DNA from: Rhytidiadelphus loreus
Taxonomy: Eukaryota; Streptophyta; Bryopsida; Hypnales; Hylocomiaceae
Reading direction: 5' to 3'
Assembly: GCA_947034895.1 (NCBI GenBank)
Contig: OX344761.1
Span: forward strand, 91,215,447 to 91,279,446
Length of the DNA stretch: 64,000 bases
The translations under genes and the position numbers were made by a program. The notes under the pieces were generated by a model. That model saw only the letters and a program-made list of their open reading frames with translations. It made no database searches and was not told the DNA's origin. This document shows positions 1 through 12,088 of the stretch, in pieces; the stretch's first letter is position 1; the number at the start of each line of letters is the position of its first letter.

Positions 1-213
1 ACGTAAAGTGTGACAAATTTGCTAAATTGAATTTTAATCATAAAATGTTTTTTAAATTTTTTGAATAATAAAGAATTTCATGACTTCCAAGTTAGCTATT
101 TTTAGTAAAAGTTTCAAGTACGTTGCCTTCATTTTCCAAAATTTATAACCAATGGCAACTTTGTCACTTGAATTGTAATACAAAATAGTATTGGTCTGTC
201 TTGCAATCACCCT
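1..213 (-). mobile_element. Right part of a 718-bp TIR element, cut by the window edge
   Basis: This matches the right end of the element at 37409-38126 and ends with the same inverted-repeat terminus, CTTGCAATCACCCT. The left terminus lies outside the window. No coding capacity is seen. It was probably present before the segmental duplication, since copy B carries it at the matching place. Orientation is given relative to the copy at 42927-43644. Confidence 0.7.
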
Positions 214-1241
214 TTAACAAAACTTGCCATAAATATATCAAGTTTCAATTGCAAACATATGTAACTAGGGAAGGACCATCATAGTTTCTTTAGCTCTAAA
301 CATTTGAGCCTCACATTTGTGGCATTTTGAAATTTGCCTAAAATTATTGTTATTGTGGATGCCCACTCAACACTTTTGAAATACACTTACTTAACTAATA
401 GAGCAAATTTGTCATCCATGACTTACCAAAATTGATAGAAATCATGTATGCTTACTTAGATTATCATTAGAGACTAGATAATGCTCAACTCTCAACTCTC
501 AAGCATTATGGGACAAAATGCCAAGTCTAATAGTTCATCACAAACTTTTGTTTTTGTACTTTTTGCAAATCTAAGCAAAGTGTAGAAAGAGGGTCTCTCT
601 TATGAGCTATAACACTTTTCTGAGTATCCAATGAAATGGTAAAAAATCTCCCTTGAAAATTGGACTTCAGATTATGGGCTTACAATTACAATCAAAGATT
701 TACACATAAGTTAAATGGGACTCAGAGATCTAATCTAAGACCAACTGAAGAGCACGCCTGATAGGCTAACAGAGATTTCATCTGTTTTACAATTTCGTCC
801 ATTTGGATGAACAGACTCGGGTTTCGTCCATGCTAATTCAAAGTTTCAAACGGAAGTGACAGAATATTAATTGTAAGTCTCCAATTTAGTTTACACGCAA
901 GAATCGACTATCGCCTATCGATCTCCAAACAGAGTATGATTCTGCTTCGGTAGAGGTGATGCATTCCGCTTGGAAAATCCGTTTCCCATGCCAGCCATCA
1001 CAGCAATCAGAGGGAGATTTCCTGGTTTCCTTGATTAATTTCAGCTAAACAATGTTAGTTACACTTAGTGTCACAAATCAGTGTCACAAATTTTCCTTGT
1101 TAACAACACTGTAAACCGGGACTGCCAATCCGGCAACCGGAAATAAGCTCTCTCACTGTGCATTATCTAAGCTTACCTCATCCTCAACTGCAAAATTGTC
1201 CTTGTAAGTAGCGAAGTCAAGCCGATTAGTATTAATTGTCC

Positions 1242-1370
1242 ATGAAAGTAGCGCTAGTCGCGATGCTGGAAATCGATCCGCAGATTGTACATGTGGACCA
1301 GTCGATGCAGAAACTGCAAGCCTTAATCGAGGTCTACTCGAATTTGCTGAAGCAGGTGAAGCCTGTGTAA
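1242..1370 (+). CDS. Unrecognised 42-codon ORF or exon in copy A
   Basis: An ATG opens a frame of 42 residues beginning MKVALVAMLEIDPQIVHVDQ and ending LLKQVKPV before TAA. It has amphipathic, protein-like composition. In copy B (near 39695) the same sequence has lost one base inside the Gln-Lys-Leu stretch, and the 3' part is replaced by unrelated sequence, so only copy A is open. It could be one exon of a larger gene or a captured gene fragment; I do not recognise it. Confidence 0.25.
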   Translation: MKVALVAMLEIDPQIVHVDQSMQKLQALIEVYSNLLKQVKPV

Positions 1371-2311
1371 CAAAATTAATTAATGTGTATTTGGCAGTTC
1401 AAGTACGGTGTATGATCGACAGCTGCAAGCTGCAAGGCTTGTGGTCTAATCGGGGGGGGAAGAAGATGGAGCTCTTGAATCTAGCTAGCTAGCTACTTAC
1501 CTAACTACTTAGTCGCATTTACTGAAGCCGGCGAAGCTTGGGATTGAAACTACAGTTCAAAATTCACGGTTTGTGACAGTTCGGTTGCCTCCTTCCTCGT
1601 CTAGCAATTTGTACCTATCAATGGCCAGGATATAATGAATCATTCAGGTCAGGTCATCAAAGTTTATTAACGACGATTGCGGTAAAATTGGCAGTTTTGC
1701 ATTGCATTGTCACCTTTCAAAAGCACCTGTCTTTGAATTACAAATACATACTGTCCTGTCCAAGATGTTAGTCCTTTATGAACCTATACGTCACGATTCA
1801 TGGTACCGAAAATTGCGTCACTTTTAACGAAATTGAAGATAATTCCATGTTTCAACAGGGGTTTACACTTTGCACTGGTGTCGAATTGTGGATGGTAGTG
1901 TGAATTCGTGTGCAACCCGTTACGGGTTTGAGCAGCCCAGCGACGACGAGGACGATCTACGACAAGGACGATTCAAAGTGACCAACTAGGGAAAAGTGAA
2001 TCAATCATTTCATTCGAGCATGTGGGGCCATGATACCAGCGCAAGGGACTATTTATCGCAGAGAGTACGAAGTTATTAGAGCCGACAGATCCAATCCTAG
2101 TCAACCATCAAGGGAGTCAGACCTATCACAGCAGTTTGTAAGGTTTCTGTACAGGGAAGCATGATCACGGTCAAGCTGTAGCTGTCAGTAAAAGGTTGGC
2201 TTTGTCACTTACTTATTACAAGGCCGCAGTTTTGACTCCTCCAGACGAGCCCTGATTTTGACTGGTACGTTGGCCCAGGGGGGATGTAACAGTCGGATGT
2301 AGATTACTCTT

Positions 2312-2420
2312 TTCTTTTCTTTTTCTGAAACAAATGAAACGAAATTTCATTGCCAAGCAGAGTACAAGGTCGCCAGCCATAAGTGGCCCTGTCGGGGACA
2401 GCAGGGACAAAAACGAAAAC
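2312..2420 (-). mobile_element. 5'-truncated LINE 3' end in copy A
   Basis: Read on the minus strand this ends with the same 3' signature as the large LINE at 44654 (CAATGAAATTTCGTTTCATTTG followed by an A/G-rich tail; shown here as two joined segments of the shared motif CAATGAAAT and CGTTTCATTTG). It is flanked by imperfect 15-bp direct repeats, ATGTAGATTACTCTT (2297-2311) and ATGTAGACTACTCTT (2421-2435), as expected for target-primed insertion. Copy B lacks it, so it inserted after the duplication. Confidence 0.75.
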
Positions 2421-3168
2421 ATGTAGACTACTCTTCAGGTCGGGCCTCCCTCAGCATCGAATTAACTTCACGGGTGTGAGTGGAGTCACAAAGGCTTCTG
2501 TCCCGACGATGGGCCCGGTATCTGAAATCTACAGTGCTAAAAGATTTCACATACCATTAGCTGTCTACAATGAAATCTTAGGTTATATTTCTTGGCTATT
2601 CCCGGCCTATCATTACCAAAATAATCGTGAAAACTCCCGTCAGTACTAGACGCTTTGCTGTTATGAAAATCAATTGTAATTTTAAAAATGAAAGTGAATA
2701 AACAAACAACCACACACAGCAGTTAGGGATGCGGGTGACGGGACTCAGTAACTTAGAGAAATAGTTTGACATTGCTAATTAGTTCCCAAGCACTAACAAG
2801 AGAAGTCAGTGTACTCAGTATCCCGCTAGGCGAAATCCGCCACGTAGTGAGCGTTGCCGACTTTAGGACTCGTTTCGTAGTGCCTTTCGTGTTCCCGTCC
2901 AAGTCCAAAAGGCAAGAGCGAGCCTGGAATTTGTTCCGGAATTCATTCCCAATTGATACGGGAGCATATTGGTTGCAACTTGCAAATGACTCACGAGCTT
3001 GGAATTCCTTGGAGGTAGTTCACCTTGGTCAAATATTTATTACGCCGCCCACACAATGAACAGATGAACTCCACTTCGGTCAAGCCTGCAATTGGGAATC
3101 ATTCTGCGAAAGTGCTCGGATTCATCTCTTTCGCTTTCCAGGGGGAGCTACCACCACATTCCTTTCAC

Positions 3169-3174
3169 TATAAG
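3169..3174 (+). promoter_or_regulatory. Candidate TATA box, copy A
   Basis: TATAAG, preceded by a conserved CCTTTCAC, occurs about 310 bases before the ATG at 3478. It is kept in copy B at 41481-41486. The pyrimidine-rich downstream sequence fits a plant 5' UTR. Assignment rests on motif and conservation only. Confidence 0.3.
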
Positions 3175-3477
3175 AAGGACATCCCTGCTTCTCTAGTTTC
3201 ATTCCGCTCTCCAGCTCACAGCTAATCGATCAGGGATAGCTTATCGATAACATTGATCTCCGCAAGTTCCACTTAGCTGCCTCACCATTGGTAGATCTCG
3301 TCTCGAGAAATTCGTGTTTCCAGACAAGCAATCTGGGATCATTGTGAATAGAAGAAACCACAGTCAGTTCAATCAGGTGCTCTGAAGTTCTAGAGATCTA
3401 TTATTTTGTTGTACTACCATCTACTCCGCTACTAGCTAGCCTTGTCGATCCCAGCTCGATCGATCGACATCATACCG

Positions 3478-3624
3478 ATGGCTGGTGCAGGAGATGGAGG
3501 TGATACCAAGTGGAAGCCTCCGAAGCGCTCAATGTCCATGACGAAATCTTCAAGAGCGGCGAACTCTGTCAAATTTCGATCTTCACGAGCGGCGGACCGG
3601 ACCCTGTCGAATTCCGGTACATGA
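3478..3624 (+). CDS. Unrecognised candidate first exon (MAGAGDGG), copy A
   Basis: The ATG frame starts MAGAGDGGDTKWKPPKRS and runs 48 codons. Copy B (41791-41949) has the same start, with in-frame differences of 9 and 6 bases in the middle. The copies lose a common frame near the 3' end. A possible splice donor (GTAC in A, GTATGA in B) follows the conserved CCG. Another frame, starting within the same exon, is also open, so the coding frame is not certain. I do not recognise the product. Confidence 0.3.
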   Translation: MAGAGDGGDTKWKPPKRSMSMTKSSRAANSVKFRSSRAADRTLSNSGT

Positions 3625-4689
3625 TTAATTGATTTTCAGTGGATACCTGATCTCATGAGACGTCCATGGAATTGACTGAATTCTGTGGAGCACTTGAGGG
3701 GTAGCTTATATTAATATACAAATAGTGATGAAGGTTATTGAACTTTTTTTCCCTTTTTTTGAAACGCAATCCATTGCGAATACAGTAGTCGTTTCCCCTT
3801 GAATGGGCAAGACCCTTGTGGGAGAGTACTTAAACTGGCTATTATTTGTATTCTGAAGCATACGTGAAGTAGCTACATGCAGTTGTAACTATTGCAGGTA
3901 GAAAGATACAGTTGTATATGCTTCCACGTACATATTTTCAATACAATTGGACACATTGTCTGGTTGTCAAATTCATTTGTTAACGTTCACAATCTGCTGA
4001 TTGGCATCACTGTGTCAGGCTCATTGGTGTTCTTCTCTTGGAATGAGTTGCAATTAAAGTTCTCAGTATAAGTCATTGCTAGATTCTGAGAGGATGAATC
4101 ATTACGAATGACTCTGACAAATTCTAGAGTTTACAACAGCAATTTTAGGTGCATTACACTCAAACACTGAATTGTCCCAGATTAGGCACGATATTTATAT
4201 ATGATTTTGTTGTGACGAACATTGCATTGACCTTGGATCGGGTGTAGTTGGACACTACCTGTATTCACCAAAGAAATACAAAAGTCCATAAACGCAATTC
4301 CGTATTCCATGCATATTAGTGCGTGAGACTACGGCTTGAGAATGGAATATACAGAGCTGCGAATTCCACGGTCGAGCTGTGAATATATTCCACAGAAATT
4401 GAATTGGGTCTTTGGACATTTTGGATTTCTATGGTGATTGATGGGACTTCAATCTTTTTACTAAAAACCCGAAAGGCCTAAACCTTATTCAGACCATGGC
4501 CGTGATGGAGAAACTCAAGAAACTACACTACCAATTGCCAAAAATCTCAGTTTCGTGGGCTGTTTCGATTGGAAATGCACCAAAATTGCGGGTTCAGTGA
4601 ACGACAGTTGAATTTCAGTTTAGTCAGCTGGACTCGCTGACTGTCAACAGCCGACCCCTCCCCAGTCCCCCCTGAAGCCTACAACCCAT

Positions 4690-6500
4690 GAAAACCTCGA
4701 CATGAAAAAGCTCCCGAGTACGTATTTACTGCCACATCAAGGACACTCACCGCCGAACGCACAAGCACAAGCAAATTGCTCGATCGAGTGATGACGACGA
4801 ACTCTTCAATTCCCTCAAAGCGCAGGCCCCAAACCCCAAACTACAAACTACTGATCGACCGAGCACACACAAGTGCGAAGGTAATTTATGAGCTGGCTTT
4901 TGGGAAGTTCCGTTGGCCGGACCATGTCCAGTTTCCTGCCCTGGGAAGGATGCCTGGATTCCTGGAAGCAATGCTTTGGGGGGCGGACCCGAAGCAATCG
5001 TTAGTTAGTGGTTAGTTGGTGGGTCCTCAATGTAACTCCTCATGATTGGGGAGTAAGAGTAAGGTAGTAGGTCCACAAATTGACCAAGTAAGAGCTGGAA
5101 TTGAATGTTGGGGGAGGTAAAGCTTCTTGAAATATTTTTCAGTAAATTTTCCTTAAGAGAAAAGTGGATTGGCATCTAACCCAAGTCGTTTCATATTTTT
5201 TGGAGCTTTGCAGAGTTAGTTATGAATATTTGAAGTTGAATTGGCATAGGGTTTTAAAATCGACCACGGTCTCCTAAAATGTACATTCTCTAAACATTAT
5301 AGAAGACTACAAAAAAGAAACATGTACAAATAGTGTACATTTCAGATTGTGACCTTGTGGGAAGTTTTAGAGCATGTCTGCTTTTAGAACCTCCTACCTT
5401 ACCTAGTGCATTGTGAACTAGTGAAAATAAAATTTTAAATCAATTGAATTTTGAAACTATAGGAAAATAAAAATTCCTAATTATAGTATAAATAGAGGTA
5501 TTATGGAAAAGGTTTGCAAGAAAAATTCTTGAATATAAGGAATGATGGAGAATTACTAGTGAAGTCCAAAAATCTCTTCCTAAAAGATATTATTGCCTTA
5601 CTTCGTTAATACGAAAACTCATCCTATCCTTTCTTTTACGTACAAATAGCAATTATAAGATTCCAAATTCAAATTCAAGATTTCTAGTAACAAACAATTC
5701 CATTAGAATTAGAAACCCAACAAATAATAATAATTCTCTAGGCTTCTTTGGTTTGCCCCCATTCAAATAAGATATGATATACTTAGCTTTAATTTTCTAA
5801 TGCATGGTATATATTATAGAAAGAACATAGTGCCATTATATATTTGTATGCCATGTAGCATGAATCCCAAAAAGCTTTATCATGATTTCATATAGAAAGA
5901 ACTATCATTTAATAGTAAGCCAACGAAGTGAGGCCACTTCATTCTTTAGTAAAGCATTCATAACATTCTTGACCAATCAACATTAATTTTGTTAAATTGG
6001 CAATATTCCTTTACTTTGGTGGATTTGACCCTTTCCAACTACACACCCTACAAGCAAAATCTACACTCATCCAATTTATGCCTTGAAATTAGGCTTAACT
6101 GTGAAGCGATCTTCCACAACATTTGGATTGTGGAATATTGCCAATTTAACAAAAATAAATGATGCTAGTCATACAAAGATCACTCTTAACCTGAAGTGAA
6201 CCTTGTTATGAAGGAGAGAATAAGGTAAAGAGGTTCTACTATATGGCTCACGTGAGGGATAATTCTTTTTTTTGTCAGACAGTCTTTATTTGGTTTATTT
6301 TGGGGATGTACAGTTGTACACCTGCAGTTCTTTTAGGACCTATGAATGTTATGTTCTTTCCCAACTAATTAAATACTTGCAATGGGCTCAATCGGAGTCT
6401 TCAAGTAAGAAACAGAAGATGAACAGTGCTTCTCCAACTCGTCAAAACGCACTGTTACGAACACAAGCAGCCCTTCAGGATTTTGACACGGCAGTGATCG
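4690..6500. other. Copy-A-specific segment without a recognisable gene
   Basis: Copy B has only about 60 bases at the equivalent place (44580-44638). The right half is AT-rich. Short open frames at 4776-5015 and 6272-6508 have no protein-like features I can support. It could be an insertion in A or a deletion in B. Confidence 0.5.
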
Positions 6501-6713
6501 ATTGTTGAGTCCACGCCTCCGTCCACGGCTTGGAACCCGATCCTTCCATTTGTGGGACCACAGACAGACTCTGTTATGATCCCGAACTATTCCATCCGGG
6601 ATCACGGCAAGCGATTGTCTGCACTCGTGAAGTTCAGTAAACAGAACTCGACTGAAATTAAAGTCGAGTAACCATCTCCAGTAGAATCTCAGTCTCCGAT
6701 CTGGAGTTACTTG

Positions 6714-6825
6714 CTAGTGACGATCGAAGTCGGCAATATGAACCCCAGAATTCGTAAGAAAGAATTCATCAAACAACTGCCGAATCTCATTGCAAAACTT
6801 GGGATCTTTCCATGTAGCTTGGCTA
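6714..6825 (-). CDS. Candidate last exon of an unrecognised gene, copy A
   Basis: The minus-strand frame reads ATWKDPKFCNEIRQLFDEFF, then LTNSGVHIADFDRH before TAG (6716-6714). Copy B (61195-61085) keeps the same frame and stop, with one extra codon in frame (EIRQ versus EIHRQ) and third-position changes such as AAT/AAC and GAG/GAA. That pattern supports this frame over the others. A longer open frame continues upstream of the stop in A (6369-6605), but I cannot place splice sites. Function is unknown. Confidence 0.35.
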
Positions 6826-7125
6826 TGGCAGAGGCGGCGGCTGCCATCATATCATTAACTCTTTAGAGCACCTTCACCCGTCTCACTGGGGTTTGGACGC
6901 CTAGTACGGTAATCCATGTTTCCGGCTTGTCTCCAGTTTCAGTGGGCCTGGTGTTCTGCAAAGATTGCACTGCGAATTTTGATCCTAAGTTGTCATAAAT
7001 AGAAGCTGCACATTTTGTAAAGAGGTCTCAAGTAGGTGTAGTTATCTTATAGCCATGCTATGAAACCAATCCCCCACAAATTCTTGGCTAACCCTACATA
7101 ATATACCAGTCAAGGTAACCTTCAC

Positions 7126-7834
7126 TATTTTAAAATTTGGTGACCAACATCCAAAGAACAAAGAGAATTATATCTGAAGCTCTAACTTTTGTTTTTAAGA
7201 TGGGTGACAAGAAATAGTGCAATTGTTTCTTGCAATCATCCTAATAAATTTGCAATTCAAAAATTGTGAAATTATCCTTTCCATCTTGTATCCCAATCCC
7301 ATAAAGCTAACCGAGCATAGTTGTTATTCACCATGTTCATTGGGCTAACCCTAAACCCTAAAAACCCTAAAACAACCTCTAGCCACCAACCTTATGTACA
7401 CAAGGGAAGCATTTCAAAACAATAATGAACACCACAGGTACATGAGGGCGAAGTTCGAATTTGGGTGGGACGGTAGGGTGTCACTTCTGTTACTCTTTTA
7501 GCAGCAGTCGGTCAGCTTTCCAGACAGGAGTGTCTGTTTTGCAGCTTTCGTGGCCTGCCTCCAACCGGAACGTACATGAGCCCCCCCGGCCGTGCAAAAT
7601 AGTTCACGGTCCCAGAGCGAAGCTTACAATTCATTTCCACGTGTTGCCGGCCACCCGTTGCCCCTCCCATTGTGAAGCCTCTGTCTGGGCGGCTTTCGGG
7701 ATGCAAGCACGCCTTTGTAGAACTGATCGATCGAAACTTCAGCAGAACTGAAACTTCCGCTGATGGTGAACATCTGGAGCATGTGAACAGCAATTTCATT
7801 CAAGCTTGCAGAAGCTGCAGTGGGGAGAGCACTT
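7126..7834. other. Intergenic, nothing supported
   Basis: A short telomere-like stretch (CCCTAAACCCTAAAAACCC near 7350) and small overlapping open frames around 7461-7799 are seen. Neither supports a feature. Confidence 0.4.
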
Positions 7835-8650
7835 CAGCCAAACACTGACGGCATGTTTTGTTGAGTTCACCCCCAAAATGTACAAGGGCTCACTTCTTTA
7901 ATGTTATATCCTCAGAAAAGGACATTGGAGAACATCCTGCATGAGAACACTTGTCTCACCGTCATTGAATGTAGCACTCTTGTCACAAATTCAAACTGTG
8001 TCGTGAGTGACATGTTGGAACAATACTCTACTCCCTCTGTCTCAAAATAAAATAATCCGTGGTTGCTAGTGAGAAAGTAGTTACGTTGGAGTACCACGGA
8101 TTTACTTTGAGACAAAGAAAGTAATTCTCAATCCTCCCCAATCGCATCATAGACTTCTGCAGCAGAGATTGAACGTTCAGCAAAACATTGACACCATTTT
8201 TTGTGTTTTTCGATCATAGAGTGAAACTCGTGACTGTAATCTTCACTCACTTGGACTTCTTTAATGTTTTTGCTTGGAAAATCACATTGGAGAATATTTT
8301 GTACACTTGTCTAGCTCACTCACATGAATTGTAGCAGGCTCGACACAAATTTAATTCATGTCGTGAGTGACGTGTATGTTTGAACAAGAAATCTCTCAGC
8401 ATACCCTCTCCTTACTAGCTAGTGCATCAGATTGAACATTCAGCAAAACATTGTCACCATTTTTTGTGATTCTTGAAGAGTTGAAGCCATTATAGTAATC
8501 GGCATGTACTTGGACTTCTTGAATATTCCTTCTCGATCAGAAACAGCATTCTAGAGTATCCTGCAGATTTCTCACACTATCATTCCTTTGGTACACTTTT
8601 CGCACAAGCATTCAAACTATGTCTTGAGTCGTTTTCAGGATCCCCACATA
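7835..8650. repeat. Three diverged tandem copies, unit about 230-260 bp
   Basis: Three successive blocks share the order: CAGCAAAACATTGACACCAT, ACTTGGACTTCTTTAAT, a segment like CACATTGGAGAATAT, then GTCGTGAGTGACATGT. They begin near 7835, 8170 and 8425; the first also contains a Stowaway element at its right edge. On the minus strand, unit 2 has an open stretch containing NIKEVQVSEDYSHEFHSMIE, and unit 3 a related NIQEVQVHADYYNGF. This suggests decayed repeats of a coding module that I cannot identify. Confidence 0.5.
8031..8121. mobile_element. Stowaway-type miniature element, 91 bp
   Basis: The left terminus is CTCCCTCTGTCTCAAAATAA and the right terminus, read inverted, is CTTTCTTTGTCTCAAAGTAA. 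It is flanked on both sides by TA (8029-8030 and 8122-8123). The inverted repeats continue inward with ATCCGTGGT. TIR sequence and TA duplication are the hallmarks of Stowaway elements of the Tc1/mariner group. It is non-coding. Confidence 0.88.
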
Positions 8651-9521
8651 CTCAATATAAGACTCAACTAGCCCACCGTCTCTCATTGCATCATGGATTT
8701 CCAAACGGGAAAAATGTGCTTCGAAATGCAGTATGTTATGTGTTCAAAACTTGACATTCACCAGGGATTTGTGCAATTAGATCATAAGAAAATCTGGGGA
8801 TATGCAGGGAATGTGCCGAAAATCAGAGGGCGCAATTAGAGGGCGTTGGGTGTAATAAAAGTGTAATCCGGTTTCTGAAAGTATGAATAGCTCAAGCAAC
8901 GCACCCAAGACTATCATAACTCATACCCAATCATACAAGCTGCAATTGATTTTGATCGGACAGTACCCAAAATCCTGCCTCAATATTCTCTCTACGAAGT
9001 ATTCCTCATTAGAATATGTGTAAGTACTATATCGACATAATTCGGTGCCAGTGATCTACTTGAATGTGATCCACCTCTAATTAATTGCTCAAAATTTCTG
9101 CACAAGGTGAGTCATCGACGATGTTAGCAATGAACCAAAGTCACAGGTCATTTTCTTTTCATATAAGTTAGCTGGTGCCCATGGACGTTCGGGATTCTAT
9201 TCCTGAGTGAGTGTCATTTGGTAAATTGTTTTGGTCAACTAGAGATTTTATTTCTGCGAATTTCTTATGCAGTTCATATGTGGAAATAAAATATGGGAGT
9301 ATTTTCTAGAAAAATCCTTGGTTATCAATTAATGGAGTTGTCACAATTCATCCCAGAAAATTGAGAATTTGATGATTTTGCCACATGATTTAGAAGAATT
9401 TATGATTTCTTTGATCAATGGAAATTCATGTTTCATTAGTACTCTCTATAATTTTGTAAACATGAATGGCTTCATAATTCCAACTATAGTAACACTATTG
9501 TGGAACTAAAATTCATGTTGC
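8651..9521. other. Intergenic, nothing supported
   Basis: Unremarkable AT-rich sequence without long open frames or clear repeats. Confidence 0.4.
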
Positions 9522-9525
9522 TTAA

Positions 9526-10449
9526 CCCCTAAAGTCCCATTGTCCCCTCTGGGGACAATTTGGAATTCGGGCAGGTTCCTATAGGCTGAAATTTTATTCT
9601 AATTTTTTGAAACTTTTTTTGAAGATAGAAAATCTGATAAGCTTTGTGAGAATATAATTTTTATATCAATCGGTGCCCAGAAGCAAAAGTTATACCACAA
9701 AAAGCCTGAAACTGAACTTGGCGGGCAGCACAAAAAATATTGCAAAAATTCAAAATAAATTTTTTTGAATTTTTTTTCTCAAAGATAATGTTTTTGTCTA
9801 CATCTGATGCTTTGATTCATTCCACTTTGATTAGTGATGTGAAGTTGTGAACAATCTTATTTTTTGGGCAATCTAAGCATCTTTTTGGAAAAAAAAACTT
9901 GTAGGATTCATCTCAAAATGCAATTTTCAAATTTTTTCAATTTTTTTTTTTTGAAAAGGTTAAATTTGCTTGTTAGAACAATCTCACTGTTGGGATTATT
10001 GTATTTCAATTCCATCTAAGAGCTATTATCAATTTAGTTTTTCTTTCAATCTTGGACCTACTTCTACTTGACAATTTTTTGAAGTATGAAAATCAAGTTT
10101 TTATTTTTTGAAGTTTTTTTCCTAGACTCCCAACTCAATTCTTCAACACAATAAATTTTAAATTCAAACTCTACAATGTAATTTTTTTCCACAAATAGAG
10201 ATCAAAGTCATCTAAAATTGCAGTCCAGTGTTCATAAAAACTTGTTTTTTCAACTTTGAATGCTCATATCTCTCAATCTGTACAGTCAAACTTCGTGAAA
10301 TTTTTACCACATGATCTAAAACAAGTAAAGTTTAAGATCCTATGGTTCAGATCCAAAAAAAGTTTTGTTTTTGTTTTTTTGGACTAACGCAGTAGAAATG
10401 GCAGTTTTGAGTGGTTTTTGACAGAAAAATGGCCTTGGGACTTTAGAGG
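9526..10449 (+). mobile_element. TTAA-flanked TIR element, copy P1
   Basis: The element starts CCCCTAAAGTCCCA and ends TGGGACTTTAGAGG, a terminal inverted repeat, between TTAA at 9522-9525 and 10450-10453. The 924-bp body is AT-rich and non-coding. It aligns along its whole length with the copy at 14510-15434, including the internal CTCACYRTTGRGATTATTGT segment. A TTAA duplication with CCC-type ends is the signature of the piggyBac superfamily. No transposase is present, so the family assignment is inference. Confidence 0.8.
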
Positions 10450-10453
10450 TTAA

Positions 10454-12084
10454 CATTGGTGTGTTATTATTGAGGTCTCCAAAGTCTAGGCATTTATCAA
10501 ATGAAAACTCTACTTGTATTTTAGAATACTTTGGTGTTATATAAATTTTCTTTAGTTTATATTTTTCTTTGGTTTAATTTTAATATTAAATTCTATGCTT
10601 AAAATGAGATCAAGTTTATTTTTGTGCATTTTAAAGTTCAAACAAACAACTGTGCAGACTCAAGTGCAATGTGAATTCCCAAATGCTTGTGCTAGATTTT
10701 TTTTTCTTCTTTTTATTTAATTTGGGAGAGATTAGATTTTATGAGAATACTTTTAATTCTATCATGAAGTAAATCTAGTAAACATGAGAGTGCTTTAGTC
10801 CTATCCATAAAACTACTTTTAAGCATAAATATACTTTTGTCATATACACCTAAAACCTTGAACTAAAGGTTGAGTTTTAGATATTCCCATGCATAAAAAC
10901 TTTTAATCATTAAAGTACCTTTTATGAGATGTATAGAAGAATTTTCAAACCACCTAAGCACTTCTATCCATACATGAGCAAATTGTGACATTAGATGTTT
11001 TTCTCGGGTTTCTAGAAGATTGTAAGTTTCCCTCAATTCCCAGACTTTTGAGAACCTATAGTCTTATGTTGCAAAAAGACTACCACGTCAAATAATATTG
11101 ATGATTTTTTTTTTAATTTTTTTTTTAATTTTAATTTTTTTAATTTTTTAATTTCCTTTATTTTTTAATTTTTTAATTTTTAATTTTTTAATCTGACTAT
11201 CCTACCATGGTTCAATTGCATGGAGGACCAATCCAAAACAGTTTCTTAGAAGCCTGAAAAAACACATAAGGTAGAATTACCCATTACCACCCTAATTTGC
11301 AATCTGACTATATTGGAAAGACACGTATTTTTTAGAAGTGTGTTTTTGTTTCAGGAGCCAAACCCAAGTGGAATTATAATTTTCCAATAAAAATTGTAAT
11401 AACTGTGAATTTTTGAAGTGAAATTGCAAAACCATTACTAGACTAGATTCATAAACGTCCTCTTACAACTCAATACCGCTTTCCAATGTATCTAGTAGCA
11501 CTTGAAGATCCACCAATCATTAATTGACACGTTGTCTTTTAATAGCATTAATAAATTACTCTTGTCAGAATCTGAAGCGAATTTGCATGTTTTGTTTACG
11601 GAATTGGGACAAAGTTATAGACCACGGAATTGAATCACTGACAGAATTGGGCAGTTCTACTTTAATGACTTTGCAATATGTACAAGATCACTCTTTAGTT
11701 ATTACTACAATGTGCCAATGTCCCAACTAGTGTTTGGCACAAGTTCAAGCTACAATAGTTTCAATTTGGAAGAATTTTGAGATTTTTTTCCTCAAAAATG
11801 AAAGAAACCATTGTGGATTGTGAAATGAATTTTTTAGGCAAATTCTTTTTTAAGGCTTCAAATGCATTGGACAATACTATTGTGTATATTTTTTCAAAAT
11901 TAAAACCTATAAAATAGAGAAACAAAAAATTGTGATGAACTAAAGTGCATGATGTGATTTATATGAATATAGTACAAAATATTTCAATCCAAAAATATGA
12001 TGAAATTAGTAATTAGAAAATAGCTGAAATATGAAAAATATAAATTATATAGGAGCCCATTCAACCAAGGCAAGTGGAGTGCAC
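10454..12084. other. AT-rich intergenic DNA
   Basis: No coding signal is seen. It contains a T/A-only low-complexity run at about 11100-11195, made of T tracts separated by AA. Confidence 0.5.
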
Positions 12085-12088
12085 TTAA

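Larger units (their letters stand above)
1..7125 (+). repeat. Segmental duplication, copy A
   Basis: This block recurs at 38127-44638 and 60897-61925 in the same orientation, with most bases identical by eye. Landmarks in both include GTAACTAGGGAAGGACC (258 and 38724), a candidate TATAAG promoter (3169 and 41481), the MAGAGDGG reading frame (3478 and 41791) and the sequence around 6510-6740 (60890-61110). Homology reaches the window edge on the left, so the duplication may extend further. On the right it fades near 7125. Copy A lacks the large LINE and most miniature elements of copy B, so those insertions postdate the duplication. Copy A has about 1.8 kb (4690-6500) that is absent from copy B. 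Confidence 0.9.

Noticed and set aside
3736..3800. Another LINE 3' end (GAAACGCAATCCATTGCGAA)
   Set aside because: It resembles the LINE tail motif and is shared by both duplicates (42065-42120), but no target repeats could be found.
7341..7375. Interstitial telomere repeat
   Set aside because: Only about three imperfect CCCTAAA units; too short to separate from chance or a telo-box-like motif.
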